Shown piece by piece: positions 1-13,830 of a stretch of 64,000 nt of DNA. The notes beneath the pieces were generated by a model, which worked only from the letters and a program-made list of their open reading frames with translations, searched no databases and was not told the origin of the DNA. Every line of letters starts with the position of its first letter. The first letter of the stretch is position 1. Source of the DNA: an uncultured Bacteroidales bacterium (GTDB taxonomy: Bacteria > Bacteroidota > Bacteroidia > Bacteroidales > Bacteroidaceae). The stretch is from contig CADCBO010000008.1 of the NCBI GenBank assembly GCA_902799685.1, positions 1-64,000 of the forward strand, written 5' to 3'. The position numbers and the translations under genes were made by a program.

Positions 1-112
1 GGATCTGGTTGACGCTGCTCCCAGTGTAGTTAAGGAAGGTCTCGCCAAGAACGAAGCCGAGTCAATGAAGAAGACTCTGGAAGAGGCTGGCGCAGAAGTA
101 GAACTTAAGTAA
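1..112 (+). CDS. rplL: 50S ribosomal protein L7/L12, C-terminal fragment
   Basis: The window opens inside a reading frame that ends with a TAA at 110-112. The visible 36 residues contain [16 protein letters not shown] and end in EAGAEVELK, the typical C-terminal domain of L7/L12, which recruits translation factors to the ribosomal stalk. The 5' part lies outside the window. It sits directly upstream of rpoB, the usual rplJL-rpoBC arrangement, so it is probably cotranscribed with rpoB through the hairpins in the spacer. Confidence 0.95.
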   Translation, partial: DLVDAAPSVVKEGLAKNEAESMKKTLEEAGAEVELK

Positions 113-123
113 CTTCTTTGGAG

Positions 124-203
124 ACCTGCCTCAATGCAGGTAAAACGGTTAAGTAACCCCGACGGCAGTCCATCTGGGACTGTCTAGGGTACTTAACCTT
201 TTT
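124..203 (+). terminator. Tandem hairpins in the rplL-rpoB spacer, likely attenuator or processing site
   Basis: Two hairpins fill the spacer. The first is ACCTGC (124-129) with GCAGGT (136-141). The second is large: GGTTAAGTA plus CCC (147-159) pairs with GGG plus TACTTAACC (187-198) with one bulged A, and the stem continues inward through GAC/GTC and AGTCC/GGACT. It is followed by five T residues (199-203), giving the shape of an intrinsic terminator. Because rpoB must still be expressed, partial termination or an RNase processing site is more likely than a full stop. Confidence 0.6.
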
Positions 204-242
204 GTGCGTTAAAGAATCAAGTTCCCTAATAACCTCCTTTAT

Positions 243-3200
243 ATGTCTTCAAACACTGATAATCAGAGAATTAATTTCGCTTCCGTAAGGAATCCGATGC
301 CGTGTCCTGATTTCCTTGAAGTCCAGCTCAAGTCATTCAAGGATTTCCTTCAGTTGGACACACCACCTGAAAAGCGCAAGAACGAAGGACTCTACAAAGT
401 ATTTTCGGAGAACTTCCCCATAGCCGATACCCGGAACAATTTTGTCCTGGAATTCCTGGACTATTATATTGACCCGCCCCGTTACACCATAGAGGAGTGT
501 CTGGAGCATGGTCTGACCTATAGCGTACCTTTGAAGGCCAAGCTGAAACTGTATTGCACCGATCCCGATCATGAGGATTTTGATACTGTGATACAAGATG
601 TATTCCTTGGCCCGATTCCGTACATGACAGCACAGGGTACTTTCGTTATCAACGGAGCCGAGCGTGTGGTTGTTTCACAGCTGCACCGTTCACCCGGCGT
701 GTTCTTCGGACAGAGCGTCCACTCAAACGGAACACAGCTCTATTCGGCCCGTATCATCCCGTTCAAGGGCTCTTGGATCGAGTTTGCAACTGACATCAAC
801 AACGTGATGTATGCATACATCGACCGTAAGAAGAAACTTCCTGTAACAACTCTGCTCCGTGCCATCGGATTTGAGACCGATAAGGACATTGTGGATATCT
901 TTGACCTGGCCGAGGAGGTTAAGGTAAACAAGACCAACCTGAAGAAATGCATCGGACGCAAACTTGCTGCCAGAGTTCTCAGAACCCGTATTGAGGATTT
1001 TGTGGATTCAGATACCGGCGAGGTTGTATCAATTGACCGTCATGAGGTTGTAGTCGATCGTGAGACGGAACTCACGGAGGAGAACATAAATGATATCCTT
1101 GATTCAGGTCTGGAGACCATTCTGCTCCACAAGGAGACAGAGGGCCAGTCAGACTACTCAATCATATTCAATACTCTGCAGAAGGATCCGTGCAACTCGG
1201 AAAAGGAGGCTGTACTCTACATCTACCGTCAGTTGCGTAACGCCGATCCTGCCGATGATTCCAGTGCACGTGAGGTAATCAACAACCTGTTCTTCTCAGA
1301 GAAGCGTTATGATCTGGGTGAGGTTGGCCGTTACCGCGTAAACAAGAAGTTGGGTCTTACCACCGACATGAGCATCGGTGTGCTGACCAAGGAGGATATC
1401 ATTGAGATTATCAAGTACCTTATAGAACTTGTAAACTCACACGCTGTGGTTGATGATATCGACCACCTGTCAAACCGTCGTGTACGTACTGTCGGTGAGC
1501 AGCTGTCCAACCAGTTCGCCATCGGTCTGGCCCGTATGGCCCGTACCATCCGCGAGCGCATGAACGTACGTGACAATGAGGTCTTCACTCCTACAGACCT
1601 CATCAACGCCAAGACAGTTTCGGCTGTGATCAACTCGTTCTTTGGAACCAACGCACTGTCACAGTTCATGGACCAGACCAATCCTCTGGCCGAAATCACT
1701 CACAAGCGCCGTATGTCCGCCCTTGGACCTGGCGGTCTGTCCCGTGAGCGTGCCGGATTCGAGGTTCGTGACGTACACTATACACACTATGGCCGTCTCT
1801 GCCCGATCGAGACTCCTGAAGGACCTAACATCGGTCTTATCTCATCACTTTGCATCTATGCCAAGATCAATGATTTGGGATTCATCGAGACTCCGTACCG
1901 TAAGGTTAAGGACTGCCATGTGAACCTGAACAATGATGAGGTTCAGTACCTTACAGCCGAAGAGGAGGAGGGTGTAATCATAGGTCAGGGTAATGCTCCT
2001 TACGATGAGAACGGAAAATTCATCCGTACCCGCGTAAAGGCACGCCGTGACGCTGACTTCCCTGTTGTTCCCCCTGAAGAGGTTGAACTCATGGACGTAT
2101 CGCCCCAGCAGATCGCTTCAATCGCTGCCGCTCTGATTCCGTTCCTGGAGCACGATGATGCCAACCGTGCCCTGATGGGATCTAACATGATGCGCCAGGC
2201 CGTTCCTTTGATGCGTACCGAAGCTCCTATCGTAGGTACCGGTATCGAGAAGCAGCTGGCCGAGGATTCACGTACACAGATTACAGCCGAAGGTGACGGT
2301 ACCGTAACATATGTTGATGCAGCTTATATCCGTATCCTTTATGATCGCACCGAGGATGAGGAGTTTGTAAGCTTCGAGCCCGCCGAGAAGGAGTACAAGC
2401 TGCCCAAGTTCCGTCGTACCAACCAGAACATGACCATTGACCTGCGTCCTATCTGCGAGGTAGGTCAGCGTGTCAAGGCCGGCGATATCCTTACCGAGGG
2501 TTACTCAACCCAGAACGGTGAGTTGGCACTGGGTAAGAACCTGCTGGTTGCCTACATGCCTTGGAAGGGTTACAACTACGAGGATGCCATCGTACTTAAC
2601 GAGCGTGTGGTACGTGAGGATATCCTTACATCCGTACATGTTGAGGAGTTCATCCTTGAGGTTCGCGAGACCAAGCGCGGCATGGAGGAACTCACCAATG
2701 ATATACCTAACGTCAGCGATGACGCCACCAAGGATTTGGATGAGAACGGTATAGTTCGTATCGGTGCCTACATCCAGCCGGGCGATATCCTGATAGGTAA
2801 GATCACTCCTAAGGGTGAGTCCGATCCTTCACCTGAAGAGAAACTGCTGCGCGCCATATTCGGTGACAAGGCCGGTGACGTTAAGGATGCTTCACTTAAG
2901 GCTTCTCCCTCACTCAAGGGTGTTGTCATTGACAAGAAACTGTTCTCACGCGCCATCAAGACCCGCAGTTCACGTCAGGCCGACAAGGCCCGTCTGCCTA
3001 TGATCGACGTGGAGTTTGAGGATAAGGTTAACGAGCTCAAGGGCATTCTGGTCAAGAAACTTGTGACTCTGACCACCAACAAGAACTCACAGGGTGTGTT
3101 TGACCTGCTCGGTACCGAGGTGATAGCCAAAGGCCAGCGTTTCAGCAAGCAGATTCTGGAGGCAGTTGACTATTCATCGGTACAGTCTGACAACTGGACA

Positions 3201-4055
3201 TCAGATGCTCATACCAATGAGCTCATATCCAAGCTGATTGTAAATTTCCTGCGCAAGTACAAGGAATATGATGCTGAGAACAAGCGCAAGAAGTTTGCTC
3301 TTACCATCGGCGATGAACTGCCTTCAGGTATCATACAGATGGCCAAGGTATATGTAGCCAAGAAGCGTAAGATAGGTGTAGGTGACAAGATGGCCGGTCG
3401 TCACGGTAACAAGGGTATTGTATCCCGCGTTGTTAAGCAGGAGGATATGCCTTTCCTGGCCGACGGTACTCCCGTCGATATCGTCCTGAACCCTCTGGGT
3501 GTGCCTTCACGTATGAACATAGGTCAGATATTCGAGACCGTACTTGGTCATGCCGGCCGTGAGCTGGGTGTCAAGTTCGCAACCCCGATATTTGACGGTG
3601 CTACAATAGATGATCTTAATGAATGGACTGATAAGGCAGGTCTGCCGCGCTACGGTAAGACTCAGCTTTATGACGGCGGCACAGGTGAGCCGTTTGACCA
3701 GTGCGCAACGGTAGGTGTTACCTATATGCTTAAGCTGGGTCACATGGTCGAGGACAAGATGCACGCCCGTTCAATCGGTCCGTACTCTCTTATCACTCAG
3801 CAGCCGCTTGGCGGTAAGGCCCAGTTCGGTGGTCAGCGTTTCGGTGAGATGGAGGTTTGGGCTCTTGAGGCATTCGGTGCAAGCCATGTTCTGCAGGAGA
3901 TCCTGACCATCAAATCTGATGACGTTACCGGGCGTTCAAAGGCTTATGAGGCTATTGTGAAAGGTGATCCGATGCCGACACCCGGCATCCCCGAATCTCT
4001 CAATGTGCTGTTGCATGAGTTGCGTGGTTTGGGTCTTAGCATCAATCTTGAGTAA
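243..4055 (+). CDS. rpoB: DNA-directed RNA polymerase subunit beta
   Basis: This 1270-residue protein is the beta subunit of RNA polymerase, forming half of the active-site cleft. The rifampicin-binding region is intact around residues 466-500. Q474, D477, H487 and S492 correspond to E. coli Q513, D516, H526 and S531, all in the sensitive form. The segment [16 protein letters not shown] and the C-terminal [18 protein letters not shown] are canonical. The ATG at 243 gives the expected N-terminus and has no Shine-Dalgarno motif, which is normal for Bacteroidota. rpoC follows after 22 bp, so the two are cotranscribed. Confidence 0.98.
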   Translation: MSSNTDNQRINFASVRNPMPCPDFLEVQLKSFKDFLQLDTPPEKRKNEGLYKVFSENFPIADTRNNFVLEFLDYYIDPPRYTIEECLEHGLTYSVPLKAKLKLYCTDPDHEDFDTVIQDVFLGPIPYMTAQGTFVINGAERVVVSQLHRSPGVFFGQSVHSNGTQLYSARIIPFKGSWIEFATDINNVMYAYIDRKKKLPVTTLLRAIGFETDKDIVDIFDLAEEVKVNKTNLKKCIGRKLAARVLRTRIEDFVDSDTGEVVSIDRHEVVVDRETELTEENINDILDSGLETILLHKETEGQSDYSIIFNTLQKDPCNSEKEAVLYIYRQLRNADPADDSSAREVINNLFFSEKRYDLGEVGRYRVNKKLGLTTDMSIGVLTKEDIIEIIKYLIELVNSHAVVDDIDHLSNRRVRTVGEQLSNQFAIGLARMARTIRERMNVRDNEVFTPTDLINAKTVSAVINSFFGTNALSQFMDQTNPLAEITHKRRMSALGPGGLSRERAGFEVRDVHYTHYGRLCPIETPEGPNIGLISSLCIYAKINDLGFIETPYRKVKDCHVNLNNDEVQYLTAEEEEGVIIGQGNAPYDENGKFIRTRVKARRDADFPVVPPEEVELMDVSPQQIASIAAALIPFLEHDDANRALMGSNMMRQAVPLMRTEAPIVGTGIEKQLAEDSRTQITAEGDGTVTYVDAAYIRILYDRTEDEEFVSFEPAEKEYKLPKFRRTNQNMTIDLRPICEVGQRVKAGDILTEGYSTQNGELALGKNLLVAYMPWKGYNYEDAIVLNERVVREDILTSVHVEEFILEVRETKRGMEELTNDIPNVSDDATKDLDENGIVRIGAYIQPGDILIGKITPKGESDPSPEEKLLRAIFGDKAGDVKDASLKASPSLKGVVIDKKLFSRAIKTRSSRQADKARLPMIDVEFEDKVNELKGILVKKLVTLTTNKNSQGVFDLLGTEVIAKGQRFSKQILEAVDYSSVQSDNWTSDAHTNELISKLIVNFLRKYKEYDAENKRKKFALTIGDELPSGIIQMAKVYVAKKRKIGVGDKMAGRHGNKGIVSRVVKQEDMPFLADGTPVDIVLNPLGVPSRMNIGQIFETVLGHAGRELGVKFATPIFDGATIDDLNEWTDKAGLPRYGKTQLYDGGTGEPFDQCATVGVTYMLKLGHMVEDKMHARSIGPYSLITQQPLGGKAQFGGQRFGEMEVWALEAFGASHVLQEILTIKSDDVTGRSKAYEAIVKGDPMPTPGIPESLNVLLHELRGLGLSINLE

Positions 4056-4077
4056 TCATCATTTAAAGTAAGAAGCT

Positions 4078-8421
<4,344 letters not shown>

Positions 8422-8436
8422 TTATACTTGATAGAG

Positions 8437-8478
8437 GAGAGGGGTGATTGGCTTGTCCAATCACCCCTCTCTGTTTTT
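8437..8478 (+). terminator. Rho-independent terminator of the rpoBC operon
   Basis: A perfect 15-bp stem (8437-8451 with 8457-8471) closes on a five-base CTTGT loop and is followed by TG and five T residues (8474-8478). It lies just after the rpoC stop codon and reads in the right direction. A separate palindromic repeat starts at the next base. Confidence 0.9.
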
Positions 8479-8519
8479 AAAATAGTACAAAAGGGGTCTG
8501 ACCCCAATTGTACTATTTT
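8479..8519. repeat. 41-bp near-perfect palindrome, REP-like
   Basis: Outer arms AAAATAGTACAA (8479-8490) and TTGTACTATTTT (8508-8519) are exact reverse complements. Inside them GGGGT (8493-8497) pairs with ACCCC (8501-8505) around a CTG loop. The repeat fills the space between the rpoC terminator and the dgt stop codon, and its last bases overlap that stop (8518-8520). The GGGGTC/GACCCC core resembles palindromes often attributed to REP-associated transposases, but none is encoded in this window. Confidence 0.75.
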
Positions 8520-9858
8520 ATACTGCAGGAAGGCTGTTGCCGTTTATCTTGCGGTAGATGTCAAGGGCATAGACATCAGTCATGCCGCTGATGTAGTCAA
8601 GGACAGCAAGGATACGGTTGTAAATGTCCTTTGCGTTGATGTCATATTGGCTTGATACGCGGTCTATGAGCAGTTTGGAGTACTCACGTTCAGGATTCTG
8701 AACGGCCTCAACCATAAGGTCAAGCAGCGTGCTTATGATGCGGAAACCGGCCAGTTCCACCTCCAATACATCACGCGAGCGGTAAATCTTTTCTTTTGAG
8801 AGCTCTGCGCACTTGATATATGCCTGTCTGGGAGTATCACTTATATGTTTTATCAGTGAACCGCTGAATGTGCCGTCCAGAATTGCCTGCTCATTCTGCA
8901 GGAATACCTTTGTACACTCCTCTACCAGCAAACCCACCAGTTTTGAACGCAGATATGAAACCTGCTCATTCACATCAGTTACCATGTCAATGATGTCATG
9001 TGCATGGGCCTGCTCTTCAGGTTTAAGGAATTCCATCATGAGCCCGATGGTCTTCTCGGTTGAGAAGATCTTCAGTTTGTGAGCATCCTCAAGGTCCATC
9101 AGAAGGTAGCAGATATCATCGGCAGCCTCTACCAGCCAGACCAGCGGATAACGTACATATTTGAGAGGCTGGCCAGGTGCTGACAGACGGATTATTCCCA
9201 ATTCATCGGCTATTCTGGCAAAAATAGGAGCTTCGCTGTCAAAGAACCCGAACTTGTGTCTGCCGTTGGCTACGTATGATGAATAGGGATATTTCACTAT
9301 TGATGCAAGAGTGGCGTATGTCATGGCAAAACCTCCCTTGCGTCGGCCAATGAACTGGTGTGCCAGCAGACGGAAAGCGTTGGCGTTACCTTCAAAGTTG
9401 ATTATATCGGTCCACTGGGCTGGATTATCGGTAAACTGTTCTTTAAGTTTCTGCCCCTTACCATCAGTAAAGTAGGCCGAGATGGCTTTCTCACCTGAAT
9501 GGCCGAACGGGGGATTGCCCATATCATGTGCCAGGCAGGCAGCCGACACGATATTGCCTATCTCCTGAATATTGGTTTCTGTCAGTTCGGGGCGTTTTTT
9601 TATCAGTGCTCTTGACACGTTGTTGCCGAGCGAGCGTCCTACGCACGCCACCTCAAGACTGTGAGTAAGACGGTTGTGGACAAACACGCTGCCAGGCAGT
9701 GGAAATACCTGTGTCTTGTTCTGCAGTCTGCGGAACGGTGCTGAGAAAATTAGCCTGTCATAGTCGCGGAGGAATGCCGAACGGTCATCCTTGTGCAGGC
9801 TTTCTATCCCCTCCATTCCCAGGCGCTTGGACGAAATTAGTCTCTCCCAATCCATCAT
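8518..9858 (-). CDS. dgt: Deoxyguanosinetriphosphate triphosphohydrolase (dGTPase), HD family
   Basis: This 446-residue HD-superfamily phosphohydrolase is predicted to cleave dGTP (or other dNTPs) to deoxynucleoside and triphosphate, acting in cytoplasmic nucleotide-pool control. The metal-binding HD signature is visible as H66 in NRLTHSLEV, H111-D112 in CLAHDMGNPPFGHSG, and H120. The length is typical of the family. It is divergent from dut, another dNTP-sanitising enzyme, which fits a shared theme. Its TAA stop overlaps the 8479-8519 palindrome. Exact nucleotide preference cannot be read from sequence. Confidence 0.93.
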   Translation of the reverse strand: MMDWERLISSKRLGMEGIESLHKDDRSAFLRDYDRLIFSAPFRRLQNKTQVFPLPGSVFVHNRLTHSLEVACVGRSLGNNVSRALIKKRPELTETNIQEIGNIVSAACLAHDMGNPPFGHSGEKAISAYFTDGKGQKLKEQFTDNPAQWTDIINFEGNANAFRLLAHQFIGRRKGGFAMTYATLASIVKYPYSSYVANGRHKFGFFDSEAPIFARIADELGIIRLSAPGQPLKYVRYPLVWLVEAADDICYLLMDLEDAHKLKIFSTEKTIGLMMEFLKPEEQAHAHDIIDMVTDVNEQVSYLRSKLVGLLVEECTKVFLQNEQAILDGTFSGSLIKHISDTPRQAYIKCAELSKEKIYRSRDVLEVELAGFRIISTLLDLMVEAVQNPEREYSKLLIDRVSSQYDINAKDIYNRILAVLDYISGMTDVYALDIYRKINGNSLPAV

Positions 9859-9874
9859 AAGAATCTCTTTGTTT

Positions 9875-9882
9875 CAAAATTA
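9875..9882 (-). promoter_or_regulatory. Candidate -7 box for dgt
   Basis: On the minus strand TAATTTTG matches the Bacteroidota -7 consensus TAnnTTTG and lies 16 bp before the dgt start. No clear TTTG -33 box is present 19-21 bp upstream, so support rests on one element. Confidence 0.4.
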
Positions 9883-9917
9883 GCGGTTTTTCAGATTATT
9901 TCTGCTTTAGTTGGCAG

Positions 9918-9925
9918 TATATTTG
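9918..9925 (+). promoter_or_regulatory. Candidate -7 box for dut operon
   Basis: TATATTTG matches TAnnTTTG and ends 33 bp before the ATG at 9959, leaving a leader of roughly 25 nt. It supports the ATG at 9959 over the upstream TTG at 9911, which would lie upstream of the predicted transcript. A good -33 box is not visible. Confidence 0.4.
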
Positions 9926-9958
9926 TTATTTTCGCTGAATAAAACAAACAAACCGTCT

Positions 9959-10390
9959 ATGAGGGTAAAAATAATAAACCGTTCACATCATTCCCTGCCT
10001 GAATATGCAACCGTACAGTCGGCAGGAGTGGATCTGAGAGCCAATTTGGAAGAGCCGGTGGTGATGAAGCCCATGGAGCGTCGACTTATACCTACCGGAC
10101 TGTTCATTTCACTTCCAGCAGGATTCGAAGCGCAGGTTCGTCCCCGTAGCGGACTTGCCATAAAGAAAGGCATAACGGTATTGAACACACCCGGTACAAT
10201 CGATGCCGATTACCGTGGCGAGATAGGCGTCATTCTTATCAACCTGTCACAGGAAGAGTTTGTCGTGAATGACGGTGAGCGTATAGCACAGATGGTAATA
10301 GCGCGTCATGAGCAGGCAGAATGGGTACCGGTGGAGACGCTTGATGAAACGGAGCGCGGTGCCGGTGGTTTTGGTCATAGTGGTGTCTGA
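9959..10390 (+). CDS. dut: Deoxyuridine 5'-triphosphate nucleotidohydrolase (dUTPase)
   Basis: This 143-residue trimeric-type dUTPase converts dUTP to dUMP and pyrophosphate, keeping uracil out of DNA and feeding dTMP synthesis. All five family motifs are visible: [14 protein letters not shown], the [15 protein letters not shown] segment with the catalytic Asp, GERIAQMVI, and the C-terminal [10 protein letters not shown]. The frame is open upstream to a TTG at 9911, but [14 protein letters not shown] at 9959 is the normal family N-terminus. It heads a tight forward operon with three envelope genes. Confidence 0.95.
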   Translation: MRVKIINRSHHSLPEYATVQSAGVDLRANLEEPVVMKPMERRLIPTGLFISLPAGFEAQVRPRSGLAIKKGITVLNTPGTIDADYRGEIGVILINLSQEEFVVNDGERIAQMVIARHEQAEWVPVETLDETERGAGGFGHSGV

Positions 10391-10399
10391 TATTGACAA

Positions 10400-11752
10400 A
10401 TGCCGATGAAAAGGGGCCTTTTACATATTGTTTTCCTTTTTGCCTGCATGGTAGTAACGGTTTCGTGCGGATCGTTGCAACATACCGCATCCGATCCGTT
10501 GTCTGAAAAGGACCTGAACGGCTATGCACGTGACCATCTCTATATGGAAGGCGTAAGGATGTACAATGAGGGGCATTACGATTCCGCTATGGACCTTATG
10601 GCCCAAAGTCTGTATTATGACACAGCATCGGCAGCTACCTGTTACAGTCTTGCACAGTACTACATGTCCATGCGTGAAAGGGCTCTGTTGGAAAAATATA
10701 ACGGAACTGCACAGGCTCTTCTGGAACGTGCCGTCCGCCTGGAGCCCGACAACTATTGGTATCGTCGCCTGCTGGCAATGAATTATCTGCGTGACAACCG
10801 TCAGGCCGATGCCATAGAGCAGTATGAGGAAATCCTACGCCGCTTCCCGGGCAGGACTGATGTGCTCATGACTTTGGCAAGCCTGTATGACGAAGCAGGT
10901 GACTATGAAAAGGAATTGCGTGCACTAAAGCGTTACGGTACCTTGGAGGATGTGGCCGACGAACTCAAGTTCCAGCGTTTTGTATGCTATCTGCAGATGA
11001 ATGAGTTGGATTCAGCCTATTACGAGTCAGACAATCCAACAGAGATAATAGAGCTGCTCATGAATACCACCCGGGATATGCTGGAGCATACTGAGACTCA
11101 GATGGACAGGATGCGCAGCCGCTCGCTTCTGGACGTTTCCATGAATTTTTGCGATGTGGTTTCCAGGCATGAGCCGGAACTTGTGGCCCCATACAGCCAG
11201 AAGTCAATAGCATATTTCTGGTTGGGACAGAATGATGATGCTCTTGGTATGCTTGACAAAGGCCTGCGACAGGTAAAGACCGACAAGGACAAGGCTGCAC
11301 TGCATAACCTGAAGGGAGATTTCTATCACACCCTTGGAGACAAGGACCGTATGTATGCGGAATATGACTCCACGCTGATGTATGACCCCGAGAACATTGC
11401 AGTACTCAACAACTATGCCTACTATCTTTCAACAGAGAGCCGTGACCTGAACAGGGCATTGGAGATGAGTGCCATGACGCTTAAGGCAGAGCCTTTTAAT
11501 GCAACTTATCTTGATACATATGCATGGATACTGTTCAAGATGAAGAGATACAATGATGCTTTGGGCTATATGGAAAAGGCTTTGCGTTATCTGGATGCAG
11601 ACAACCCGGAAATATATGAGCATTACGGCGATGTGCTGTACATGTGCGGTGAGAAAGAGAAGGCTCTTGAGAACTGGCATAAAGCGGTTCAGATGAATGG
11701 AGCATCGGAAATGCTGGACAGGAAAATCCGTGAGGAGAGATACATGGAATGA
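10400..11752 (+). CDS. Tetratricopeptide-repeat lipoprotein
   Basis: This 450-residue protein begins with a lipoprotein signal peptide ending in VTVSCGS, so it is probably anchored in the periplasm or outer membrane. The rest is alpha-helical TPR repeats, seen in segments such as YWYRRLLAMNYLRDNRQ and NAEPFNATYLDTYAWILFK-like helices in the C-terminal half. TPR proteins mediate protein-protein contacts. The next gene starts inside its stop codon (ATGA overlap, 11749-11752), so the DUF4292 lipoprotein is translationally coupled. A second ATG at 10406 is an equally good start. Specific function is unknown. Confidence 0.85.
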   Translation: MPMKRGLLHIVFLFACMVVTVSCGSLQHTASDPLSEKDLNGYARDHLYMEGVRMYNEGHYDSAMDLMAQSLYYDTASAATCYSLAQYYMSMRERALLEKYNGTAQALLERAVRLEPDNYWYRRLLAMNYLRDNRQADAIEQYEEILRRFPGRTDVLMTLASLYDEAGDYEKELRALKRYGTLEDVADELKFQRFVCYLQMNELDSAYYESDNPTEIIELLMNTTRDMLEHTETQMDRMRSRSLLDVSMNFCDVVSRHEPELVAPYSQKSIAYFWLGQNDDALGMLDKGLRQVKTDKDKAALHNLKGDFYHTLGDKDRMYAEYDSTLMYDPENIAVLNNYAYYLSTESRDLNRALEMSAMTLKAEPFNATYLDTYAWILFKMKRYNDALGYMEKALRYLDADNPEIYEHYGDVLYMCGEKEKALENWHKAVQMNGASEMLDRKIREERYME

Positions 11753-12558
11753 GAGCGTTTCGTTACATATTGTTTCCTTTGTTGTTTGCGGGGTTGCTGC
11801 TGAGCGGCTGCCGTTCATCATCTTCAATTAGAAAGAACAAGGAGGCCGGTCAGTTGGAGGACTCACGTCTGATCCATTCTCTCCTGGCCGCTCCTGAGGC
11901 TGAAGAACTTACGGCAAGCTTGTCTGTAAACGTGCAGGGAACCAGGATAACAGGACAGCTCAGGATGCGACGTGACAAAAGTATCCAGATAAGTGCCAGT
12001 GTCCTGGGGCTTATGGAGGTGGCGCGAATAGAGTTCCTGCCCGAAATGGTGGTGGTAATTGACCGTTATCATAATCTGTATTCTGTATGCCATTATGCCG
12101 ACATTCCTTACCGCAATGAACTGGGACTTGATTTTGAGGTGGTCCAGGCTCTCTTGTGGAACAGGCTGTTCTCACCCGGAAGCGCAAATCCGGCTGATGC
12201 CGCCACCCGTTTGTTGGTACAGAGTGCCGATGAAAAGGGGATTTTATCCATAAAGGATATGGAGTGCGGATATACATTCACCACTGATGTCAAAGGAAGG
12301 CTTGCATCTGTGAGCAAATCCGTGAACGGTGACATGTTCAGTATAGGATATGCTGATTTCAGCAGGATTCCGGGCATATCGGAATTTCCCGCTGAACTGT
12401 CGGTAAGTCTGCCTGACAAAACGTCTGTATTGGGCCAGCTGGACATAAAACTGTCATCTCTTTCAACCGAAAAGAAGAACTGGCAAGACAGGACGCAGGT
12501 AAGCCGTCGCATGAGACAAGTAACACTTGACGAACTGCTGGACAATATGAATATATGA
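11749..12558 (+). CDS. DUF4292 lipoprotein (LolA/LolB-like fold family)
   Basis: This 269-residue protein has a signal peptide with lipobox LLLSGCRSS at residues 17-25. It then has a beta-rich domain with features of DUF4292: a short helical lead ELTASLSVNVQGTRI followed by LRMRRDKSIQISASVLGLMEVARIEF. The family is thought to resemble LolA/LolB, periplasmic carriers of lipoproteins, but this is fold-level inference. It overlaps both neighbours by 4 bp (ATGA), which places it between a TPR lipoprotein and an EnvC-like protein in one envelope operon. Confidence 0.82.
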   Translation: MRAFRYILFPLLFAGLLLSGCRSSSSIRKNKEAGQLEDSRLIHSLLAAPEAEELTASLSVNVQGTRITGQLRMRRDKSIQISASVLGLMEVARIEFLPEMVVVIDRYHNLYSVCHYADIPYRNELGLDFEVVQALLWNRLFSPGSANPADAATRLLVQSADEKGILSIKDMECGYTFTTDVKGRLASVSKSVNGDMFSIGYADFSRIPGISEFPAELSVSLPDKTSVLGQLDIKLSSLSTEKKNWQDRTQVSRRMRQVTLDELLDNMNI

Positions 12559-13784
12559 TGAAAAGGTTTTATATCCTATTGTTTCTGATATCTGTTCCGG
12601 TAATGGCTTTGGGACAGAAGAACAGTGTAGTGGAGCGGATGCGACGTGAGCGTGCCGAAATTGAAGAGCAGATTGCACGTCAGGAGCAGATTCTGGTCAG
12701 CACGGAATCGAGCATCACAAGTCAGGTGTCAAATCTTAATGTCATAACCGCCAGGTTGAAGGAACGCACCAGATTGCTTGACAAGACCAGGAGTGAGATA
12801 CGTGCTCTTGACCGTGAATCGGGCAGGATCGAAAAGGAGATTGCCCAGCTTGAAAAGGAACACGAGCAATGTCGTGAGCGTTATGCCGATGCTTGCAGGT
12901 TCTATCAGAGCCAGAATTCCAGTTTCAATCCGCTCACATTCATACTGGCTACCGAATCGTTCCGTGAGATGAACCGTAGGGCCAGATATGTGAGCGAGTA
13001 CTCCAATTCACTGCAGGAAATGGCCGATGAAATCAGCCAAAAGAGAGATACCCTTGAGGACAGGAAAGCGCAAATAGAGATGCTCAAGACAGAGAAGCAG
13101 GAATTGCAGAAAGTTCAGCAGCAGAATGAGGAGGAGGCCCGCAAGGAGGAGCAACAGCAGAAGGCCCTGGTAAACCAGCTTAAGAACAAGCGTTCCAATC
13201 TTAAGAAGGAGATCGCGGCCCATCAGAAAAAAATGGATGAACTCTCCAAAGAGATAGACCGTCAGATTCAGCTTGCCATCAGTAAGGAGAAGGAAAAGAG
13301 CAGCCAGACGGGCACAACTGCCAATACGCCTGCGGTCATAACAGCCAAGCCCCAGGATGATGTCAAGTTGTCCGGCAGTTTTGAGAGCAACAAAGGAAAA
13401 CTTCCGATGCCTATTACCGGTGCGTATCTTGTTGTTGGTGAATACGGTGTGCAGAATGTTGCCGGCATGAAGGATGTCAAGCAGAAGAATCTGGGTATAG
13501 ACATACAGGGACGCGAGGGTGCTCAGGCAAGGGCTGTGTTTGACGGAACTGTATCATCTATCTTCCAGCACGGAAAGGGAATGATCGGCGTGATAATCCG
13601 TCATGGTTCTTACATGTCCGTATATTGCAATCTCAGCGAGACACGTCTTAAGAACGGGGACAGTGTCAAGACATCTGATATAGTGGGTAATATCCAGGTT
13701 TCGGAGAATGGCAATCCCGTACTGCATTTCCAGTTGCACAAGGAAAGTACCCGACTCAATCCTACAGACTGGATTCGCCGATGA
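12555..13784 (+). CDS. EnvC-like murein hydrolase activator, degenerate LytM (M23) domain
   Basis: The 409-residue protein has a signal peptide (cleavage near MALGQ, residue 21), a long coiled coil (about residues 25-245, rich in E, K, R and Q) and a C-terminal LytM domain (about 285-409). The M23 zinc site is broken: the first ligand in the HxGxD position is Asn (KNLGIDI), and the HxH motif reads VLHF, with only one His. This matches EnvC/NlpD-type proteins that activate cell-division amidases rather than cutting peptidoglycan. Its ATG overlaps the DUF4292 stop. Confidence 0.88.
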   Translation: MMKRFYILLFLISVPVMALGQKNSVVERMRRERAEIEEQIARQEQILVSTESSITSQVSNLNVITARLKERTRLLDKTRSEIRALDRESGRIEKEIAQLEKEHEQCRERYADACRFYQSQNSSFNPLTFILATESFREMNRRARYVSEYSNSLQEMADEISQKRDTLEDRKAQIEMLKTEKQELQKVQQQNEEEARKEEQQQKALVNQLKNKRSNLKKEIAAHQKKMDELSKEIDRQIQLAISKEKEKSSQTGTTANTPAVITAKPQDDVKLSGSFESNKGKLPMPITGAYLVVGEYGVQNVAGMKDVKQKNLGIDIQGREGAQARAVFDGTVSSIFQHGKGMIGVIIRHGSYMSVYCNLSETRLKNGDSVKTSDIVGNIQVSENGNPVLHFQLHKESTRLNPTDWIRR

Positions 13785-13802
13785 AGTATCAGGTTTTTTG
13801 AC

Positions 13803-13810
13803 TAACTTTG
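13803..13810 (+). promoter_or_regulatory. Candidate -7 box for prfB
   Basis: TAACTTTG fits TAnnTTTG and lies 20 bp before the prfB ATG at 13831. This suggests that prfB has its own promoter behind the envelope operon. No convincing -33 box is visible. Confidence 0.4.
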
Positions 13811-13830
13811 GGCCCACAAAACCAATCCTT

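Noticed and set aside
1640..1730. Possible rifampicin-resistance changes in rpoB
   Set aside because: The positions equivalent to E. coli Q513, D516, H526 and S531 are the sensitive residues.
8428..8655. A 75-codon forward reading frame after rpoC
   Set aside because: It runs through the rpoC terminator, the palindrome and the antisense of dgt, and has no family features. It is a shadow of the dgt coding strand.
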